Assembly (NCBI GenBank): GCA_964596645.1
Contig: CAZQVB010000073.1
Span: 1 to 7,317, forward strand
DNA length: 7,317 nt
Origin: CAVQEK01 sp964596645
GTDB lineage: Bacteria > Bacteroidota > Bacteroidia > Cytophagales > Cyclobacteriaceae
Reading direction: 5' to 3'
Part shown: positions 7,027-7,317 of the stretch, piece after piece
Position numbering within the stretch: position 1 is the first letter of the stretch
How the letters are laid out: each line of letters opens with the position of its first letter
Notes under the pieces: model-generated
The model's input: only the letters and a program-made list of their open reading frames with translations
What the model was told of the DNA's origin: nothing
Databases searched by the model: none
Translations under genes and position numbers: made by a program

Positions 7027-7082
7027 ATAGATAAATAGACTGGAAATTGATAGAATAGCTAAAAGCTTGCTCAAAGCTCAAA
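7027..7082. repeat. Degraded duplicate of the octamer array plus its tail
   Basis: ATAGATAA, ATAGACTG, GAAATTG and ATAGAATA (7027-7057) repeat the octamer phase, including the one-base-short unit seen at 6953-6959. They overlap and run into ATAGCTAAAAGCTT (7055-7068), identical to 6969-6982. Two GCTCAAA heptamers follow at 7069-7082. The block 7035-7068 therefore corresponds to 6945-6982, about 90 bp away, with a 4-base gap in the alignment. Confidence 0.6.
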
Positions 7083-7169
7083 GTATGACCATGCCTAATA
7101 AAGGTTGGAGATATGCTGAAACCCTGAATCAAATCCCGTGCAGAAAGGTCATTTTTCACTCTTCACCGA

Positions 7170-7193
7170 TCACGAGTCTACTAGTCTACCATT
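7170..7193. repeat. Short octamer run, CTACYART type
   Basis: TCACGAGT (7170-7177, degenerate), CTACTAGT (7178-7185) and CTACCATT (7186-7193) continue the octamer family in the same orientation as the upstream array at 401-443 and opposite to 6905-6967. The run abuts the second GGTCCGAC hairpin copy at 7197. Confidence 0.55.
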
Positions 7194-7196
7194 AAA

Positions 7197-7218
7197 CCGG
7201 TCCGACTATCGCCTGACC
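7197..7218. repeat. Second, degenerate copy of the GGTCCGAC hairpin in inverted orientation
   Basis: CCGGTCCGACTATCG at 7197-7211 is the exact 15-base reverse complement of 7002-7016. Its own second arm is decayed: GGTCCGAC (7199-7206), TATC, then GCCTGACC (7211-7218), which pairs at 6 of 8 positions. The two copies bound about 200 bp of repeat DNA. Confidence 0.6.
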
Positions 7219-7317
7219 TTGAGTTTGCCACAGGCCGTAGAAATAAGAAAGGTACTGCAAGAGCCTCCATTCAGTCTTGTCCGGAGAAACCTTCGAAACA
7301 CCTTTGGCCGTTTAGCG

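Larger units (their letters stand above)
6901..7317. other. Repeat-dense intergenic region downstream of the cluster
   Basis: No complete gene is supported. The stretch consists largely of repeats: an octamer array from 6905, a perfect GGTCCGAC hairpin at 6995-7014, a degraded duplicate of part of the array at 7027-7082, two further octamers at 7178-7193 and a second, opposed hairpin copy at 7197-7218. From 7192 to 7311 a minus-strand frame reads 39 residues in a protein-like way (including TEWRLLQYLSYFYGLW, ending IVGPV) before a stop at 7192-7194. It is closed by another stop at 7312-7314 and has no ATG, so it is not called as a gene. No clear T-tailed terminator for the gene cluster is seen. 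Confidence 0.7.

Noticed and set aside
6878..7159. Minus-strand open frame of 93 codons over the downstream repeats
   Set aside because: Its translation is dominated by repeat-derived STNHQST-like and HHSTNPQIY-like segments from the octamer array, and it overlaps the end of the last gene.
6905..7193. CRISPR-like repetition
   Set aside because: Units are 8 bp, contiguous and imperfect, with no unique spacers and no cas genes.

Overview
The window reads as chromosomal DNA from a member of the Bacteroidota, probably an environmental lineage of moderate GC. The main reason is a SusC/RagA-type TonB-dependent outer-membrane receptor followed directly by a SusD/RagB-type surface lipoprotein, a pairing essentially confined to that phylum. 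Starts preceded by A-rich sequence rather than strong Shine-Dalgarno motifs, acidic residues right after the lipoprotein cysteines, and intergenic DNA rich in short tandem and palindromic repeats fit the same assignment. Genus cannot be named from the sequence.

Layout. Bases 1-951 hold no convincing complete gene. They contain a 23-bp palindrome (223-245), a REP-like hairpin (326-346), an octameric tandem repeat (401-443), a T10 run (474-483) and two hairpin-forming stretches (617-644, 808-838). Bases 952-6900 form one compact rightward cluster of four genes: susC-like (952-4137), susD-like (4156-5637), a small PKD/Ig-like lipoprotein (5667-6038) and an unassigned, probably exported protein with a beta-propeller look (6046-6900). 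Gaps are 18, 29 and 7 bp, so the four are very likely co-transcribed. Bases 6901-7317 are again repeat-rich: an 8-bp tandem array starting four bases after the last stop, two copies of a GGTCCGAC hairpin facing opposite ways, a degraded duplication of part of the array, and a short coding-like stretch on the minus strand at the right edge.

How the genes may work together. The SusD-like lipoprotein should act as a lid over the SusC-like barrel, capturing a ligand at the cell surface for TonB-driven import. The small PKD-like lipoprotein sits where SusE/SusF-type accessory binding proteins usually sit. The last gene product may be a surface or periplasmic binding or hydrolytic partner. No glycoside hydrolase, peptidase, sulfatase, sigma/anti-sigma pair or SusR-like regulator lies in the window, so the ligand cannot be deduced. 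The most novel content is the fourth gene and its tie to a minimal transporter; the repeat structure of the flanks is the second point of interest.
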